Shown here: piece after piece, positions 60,798-64,000 of the stretch
Layout of the letters: every line of letters begins with the position of its first letter
Numbering within the stretch: position 1 is the first letter of the stretch
Program-made: the position numbers and the translations under genes
The notes under the pieces: generated by a model
Seen by the model: only the letters and a program-made list of their open reading frames with translations
Database searches by the model: none
What the model was told of the DNA's origin: nothing
DNA from: Enterococcus sp. DIV2402
GTDB lineage: Bacteria; Bacillota; Bacilli; Lactobacillales; Enterococcaceae
Assembly (NCBI RefSeq): GCF_017426705.2
Contig: NZ_CP147251.1
Coordinates: forward strand, 2,270,501-2,334,500
DNA length: 64,000 bases
Direction of reading: 5' to 3'

Positions 60798-61739
60798 TTA
60801 ATTTAAGTCAAAATAAGTGCGTGTGTCGCATTCATCTTGTTTTAATTGTTTAATTAAACTTTCAGCTCCATCAAAAGCAACTTGGCCTCGTAAAAAATGA
60901 TTCCAACGCACAGAGACTTGTTCACCGTAGATATCTTCTTTAAAGTCTAAAATGTATACTTCAACTGTTAATTGTCGCCCTTTTTCAAAGGTATCATTAT
61001 GTCCGATTGAGCCCATTGATGGATACCAGGTATCACCAACTTTCAATTCCGTTACATAAACACCTTCTTTAGGTAAACGAGTGGTACTTTTGGTTTTAAT
61101 ATTAGCAGTTGGAAAACCCAATGTTCGTCCACGGGCATCACCATGTACAACGGTTCCATCAATTTCATAGACATAACCTAATAATTCTGTCACTTCTTCC
61201 ATATGTCCAGCGTCTAAGTTTTCACGAATACGTGTTGAACTAATTTTACGATCCGCTAAACTCTCTTTAGGAACTGTTAGAATCTCAAAGCGTCCTTTAG
61301 CATAATCTGCTAAACAAGACATATTCGCAACATCTTTTGGTCCGTACGTATAATCAAACCCCGCAACAACACAAGCAGCATTTAAGTCAACCATATATTG
61401 GTCCACGAAATCTTGTGGTTTTAAATTAGCAAATGCTGAAGTAAACTCCACAATATACAAATAATCGACTTGTTGTTGTTCCATTAGTCGTTTCTTTTGA
61501 TCCAAGCTTGTTAAGTAACGCATTAATTCTGGTTGGACTTTTTGAAAAACAATAGATGGATGTTGGTTGAAGGTCATTACGGCTAATTTTAAGCCTTTTT
61601 CATCGGCAATTTTTTTCCCTTCTTGAATAACTTTTTGATGACCTTGATGAACACCGTCAAAAAAGCCCATGACTAAAACTACATCATCTTTTGGAATCAT
61701 CGCTTTTTCATAAGGATGACGAATTTCAATTACTTTCAT
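60798..61739 (-). CDS. ribF: Bifunctional riboflavin kinase / FAD synthetase
   Basis: 313 residues. N-terminal adenylyltransferase (MGFFDGVHQGHQKVI, DYTYGP, ISSTRIRENL) and C-terminal riboflavin kinase (GDARGRTLGFPTANI, PSMGSIGHN). It makes FMN and FAD. ATG at 61739 follows GAGGAG; the open frame runs 18 bases further into the truB end. It is the second gene of truB-ribF. Confidence 0.95.
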   Translation of the reverse strand: MKVIEIRHPYEKAMIPKDDVVLVMGFFDGVHQGHQKVIQEGKKIADEKGLKLAVMTFNQHPSIVFQKVQPELMRYLTSLDQKKRLMEQQQVDYLYIVEFTSAFANLKPQDFVDQYMVDLNAACVVAGFDYTYGPKDVANMSCLADYAKGRFEILTVPKESLADRKISSTRIRENLDAGHMEEVTELLGYVYEIDGTVVHGDARGRTLGFPTANIKTKSTTRLPKEGVYVTELKVGDTWYPSMGSIGHNDTFEKGRQLTVEVYILDFKEDIYGEQVSVRWNHFLRGQVAFDGAESLIKQLKQDECDTRTYFDLN

Positions 61740-61753
61740 TCTGCTTTTGCTCC

Positions 61754-62674
61754 TCACTCTGTTTGTAATACTTTTAATGGTTTCACAATTCCTTTTTGTT
61801 TTTCATGCGGCTGATATAAGCAAACCACTTTGGCATGATAAAAAACTGCAAAAGGTTCCTTAGGCAAGTCAGTAAAGCCAAATTCTTGGTACGGCAAACG
61901 CATCCCATTTTTGACTTTGTTCCATAACTCTTCTGTAATATCAATCCGTTTAAAATCTTTCACACCAAATTCAATTGGCAATAAAATTTGTTCGATGCTT
62001 TCGTTTTCCATCGCCTTTGCTACTTGTGCTAAGGTGACAGCCTGCTCTTTGGTAAAACCACCACTGGCTGTACGCGTCAAATCAGACATATGGGCAGGCA
62101 CGCCTAATGCTTTTCCAGTATCTACTGCTAACGTGCGGACATAGGTTCCCTTACCACAAACTACACGGAACCGCCAAGATTGCGTTTTTTCAACTTCATC
62201 CCATATAGGTTCAGTTGTCCGTTCAAAAAGATCTATTTGAGCTTTACGTTTGGGACGTTCGACTGTTTCCCCATTTCTTGCATATTCATATAATCGTTTC
62301 CCATTAACTTTCACTGCTGAATACATCGGTGGGATTTGCGTAATCTCTCCAGTCAATTGTTGCATTGCTTTGTCAATTTGTTCATTAGAAAAAGGCACAT
62401 CAACCGCTTGTTTTTCAACAATTTCACCAGAAACATCTTCTGTCGTTGTACTATATCCAAGCGTGATTTCACCTTCATAAATTTTTCCTGAATCACTGAG
62501 AAATTCAATAACTTTGGTTCCTTTGCCAATACAAATTGGCAAAACACCATCGACATCTGGGTCTAATGTTCCACCATGTCCTACTTTTTTTGTATGTAAA
62601 ATTTTTCTTAGTTTAAATACACAGTCATGACTTGTCATACCGCGTTCTTTCCATAGGGGTAAAATGCCGTTCAT
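61754..62674 (-). CDS. truB: tRNA pseudouridine-55 synthase
   Basis: 306 residues. Catalytic GHGGTLDPDVDGVLPICIGKGTK (Asp of the TLD motif), PPMYSAVKVNGKRLYEYAR, and RVVCGKGTYVRTLAVDTG. A PUA-like end follows. It modifies U55 of tRNAs. The minus-strand TATAAT elements at 62708-62713 and 62736-62741 are candidate -10 sites. It overlaps the open frame of ribF. Confidence 0.95.
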   Translation of the reverse strand: MNGILPLWKERGMTSHDCVFKLRKILHTKKVGHGGTLDPDVDGVLPICIGKGTKVIEFLSDSGKIYEGEITLGYSTTTEDVSGEIVEKQAVDVPFSNEQIDKAMQQLTGEITQIPPMYSAVKVNGKRLYEYARNGETVERPKRKAQIDLFERTTEPIWDEVEKTQSWRFRVVCGKGTYVRTLAVDTGKALGVPAHMSDLTRTASGGFTKEQAVTLAQVAKAMENESIEQILLPIEFGVKDFKRIDITEELWNKVKNGMRLPYQEFGFTDLPKEPFAVFYHAKVVCLYQPHEKQKGIVKPLKVLQTE

Positions 62675-62757
62675 GGATACACCTCAATTTATTTTTTAGC
62701 CTCAATTATTATAACATATCGTTCTTCACTTGCGTATTATACAATTTCATTCAAACA

Positions 62758-62795
62758 AAAAACGGAAACGAAACAATCCTGTCTCGTTTCCGTTT
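62758..62795 (-). terminator. Terminator of the infB-rbfA operon
   Basis: Stem AAACGGAAACGA / TCGTTTCCGTTT with T-runs on the minus-strand side, a few bases after the rbfA stop. Confidence 0.8.
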
Positions 62796-62798
62796 CGA

Positions 62799-63146
62799 CT
62801 AGTCTTTGTTTAAATTACGAATCATTTCGTCAATTTTATTGCCATACACGACAGATTCATCTAATTCAAAGATTAATTCAGGTGTTTTATAAAGCGACAA
62901 CTCATGACCTAATTCACGACGAATTAAACCTGTTGCTTTTTCTAAACCACTTTGCGCTTTTTGCTTATCTGAAGCTAAGTCAGATAAAATACTGTAATAA
63001 ATCGTTGCTTGTTGTAAATCTCCGGTCACATGAACATCTGTAATAGTGACGTCTTGCACACGAGGATCACGAACTTTTCTTCTCAAGATTTGATTAACTT
63101 CTTTCAAAATTTCTTGAGCAACTCTACGATCACGATAATTGGCCAT
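62799..63146 (-). CDS. rbfA: Ribosome-binding factor A
   Basis: 115 residues, a single KH-like domain ([45 protein letters not shown]). It helps mature 16S rRNA in the small subunit. It follows infB by 31 bases, the usual end of the nusA-infB-rbfA operon; ATG follows GGAGG. Confidence 0.95.
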   Translation of the reverse strand: MANYRDRRVAQEILKEVNQILRRKVRDPRVQDVTITDVHVTGDLQQATIYYSILSDLASDKQKAQSGLEKATGLIRRELGHELSLYKTPELIFELDESVVYGNKIDEMIRNLNKD

Positions 63147-63177
63147 TGAGAGACCTCCTATTTTCTAACGTAATTAA

Positions 63178-64000
63178 TTATTTTGCTTTAATTTCTTCCA
63201 TAACGAATCCTTCGATTACGTCATCTACTTTGATGTCGTTGAATTTATCAATCATCGCTCCACATTCAAAGCCTAATTTTACTTCTTTGGCATCATCTTT
63301 AAAACGTTTCAAGCTAGCTAGTTCACCTTCGTAGATAACAATATTATCACGAATCACACGAACACCACTATCACGACGGATAAAGCCTTCTGTTACGTAA
63401 CAACCAGCAATTGTACCAATTTTAGAAACTTTATACGTTTCACGAACGACCATTTGACCTGTAATTTTTTCTTCAAATTCAGGATCAAGCATCCCTTTCA
63501 TCGCTGTTTCAATTTCTTCAATTGCTTTGTAAATAATACGGTGTAAGCGAATATCTACTGATTCCGCATCAGCTTGTTGTTTCGCTTGTGGCGTTGGACG
63601 TACATTAAATCCAATGATAATCGCATTACTTGCTGCAGCTAAAGTGACATCACTTTCATTCACCGCACCAACTGCTGAATGGACAATATTTACACGAACG
63701 CCTTCCACATCAATTTTCTTCAATGAAGCAGCTAAAGCTTCGGCAGAACCTTGAACGTCAGCTTTAATAATAACATTCACGTCTTTTAATTCGCCTTCTT
63801 TTAGGCTTTCAAATAAATTGTCTAATGTGACACGAGAACTTGATGCACGTTGTTCCACTAACGCACGTTTCGCACGTTCTTCACCGGCTGCACGAGCTGT
63901 TTTCTCATCTTCAAAGACAACAAAACGGTCACCTGCTTGAGGTACATCATTTAATCCTGTAATTTCAACTGGAGTTGCTGGACCAGCAGTTTTATCACGA
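63178..64000 (-). CDS. infB: Translation initiation factor IF-2, C-terminal part (5' end outside window)
   Basis: The last 274 residues. Domain II ([17 protein letters not shown]), the linker helix, domain III ([35 protein letters not shown]), and fMet-tRNA-binding domain IV ([43 protein letters not shown]). The GTPase domain lies outside. The frame is open to the window edge. Confidence 0.97.
   Translation of the reverse strand, partial: RDKTAGPATPVEITGLNDVPQAGDRFVVFEDEKTARAAGEERAKRALVEQRASSSRVTLDNLFESLKEGELKDVNVIIKADVQGSAEALAASLKKIDVEGVRVNIVHSAVGAVNESDVTLAAASNAIIIGFNVRPTPQAKQQADAESVDIRLHRIIYKAIEEIETAMKGMLDPEFEEKITGQMVVRETYKVSKIGTIAGCYVTEGFIRRDSGVRVIRDNIVIYEGELASLKRFKDDAKEVKLGFECGAMIDKFNDIKVDDVIEGFVMEEIKAK

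Overview
The window is chromosomal core DNA of a low-GC Gram-positive coccus, most likely an Enterococcus or close relative. The support is a glutamine permease with two binding domains fused to the membrane domain, RexAB-type AddAB, a ribonuclease PH/XTP pyrophosphatase fusion, a Phe T-box before pheST, hrcA-grpE-dnaK-dnaJ behind two CIRCE elements, cdaA-ybbR-glmM and rapZ-yvcK-whiA. I did not resolve the species. I see no rRNA, tRNA, CRISPR array, prophage or insertion sequence. Both ends cut genes: the 3' part of an MscS channel gene on the left and the 3' part of infB on the right.

Layout. 0-4 kb: MscS end, a cyclic-di-AMP receptor-like CBS protein, and murI - rph/rdgB fusion - phosphoesterase. 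4-7 kb: a four-gene polar amino-acid ABC importer. 7-10 kb: trpS, then an ABC half-exporter preceded by a short leader ORF and mutually exclusive hairpins. 10-14 kb: pheST with its T-box and a YodB-like HxlR regulator. 14-21.4 kb: addBA with a LexA-like box. 21.6-27.6 kb: a nitroreductase with a YodB-type operator, small membrane proteins, and a minimal Rnf-like operon (C, D and one divergent A/E subunit). 27.7-32.7 kb: a permuted NlpC/P60-like protein and moxR - DUF58 - transglutaminase. 32.7-40 kb: cdaA-ybbR-glmM, a DsbA-like protein, rapZ-yvcK-whiA. 40-48 kb: uvrBA (LexA-like box) and glnPQ. 48-52 kb: a MacAB-type efflux operon. 52-57 kb: the HrcA heat-shock operon. 57-64 kb: hemW, a HAD phosphatase, a CAP-domain protein, ribF, truB, rbfA, infB.

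Working together: cell-wall supply and envelope signalling are represented by murI, glmM, cdaA and the CBS protein; DNA repair by addAB and uvrAB, both with SOS-type boxes; redox and thiol stress by the HxlR regulator and nitroreductase; translation by pheST, trpS, truB, rbfA and infB.

Three genes (rph/rdgB, trpS, the NlpC/P60-like gene) are broken by one base each in an A or T run. Sequencing error is the simplest explanation, although the trpS site also has the form of a -1 slippery heptamer. The most interesting items are the alternative-hairpin leader before the ABC exporter, the reduced Rnf operon, the YodB-type operator, and a dispersed palindromic repeat with a compensatory base-pair change.
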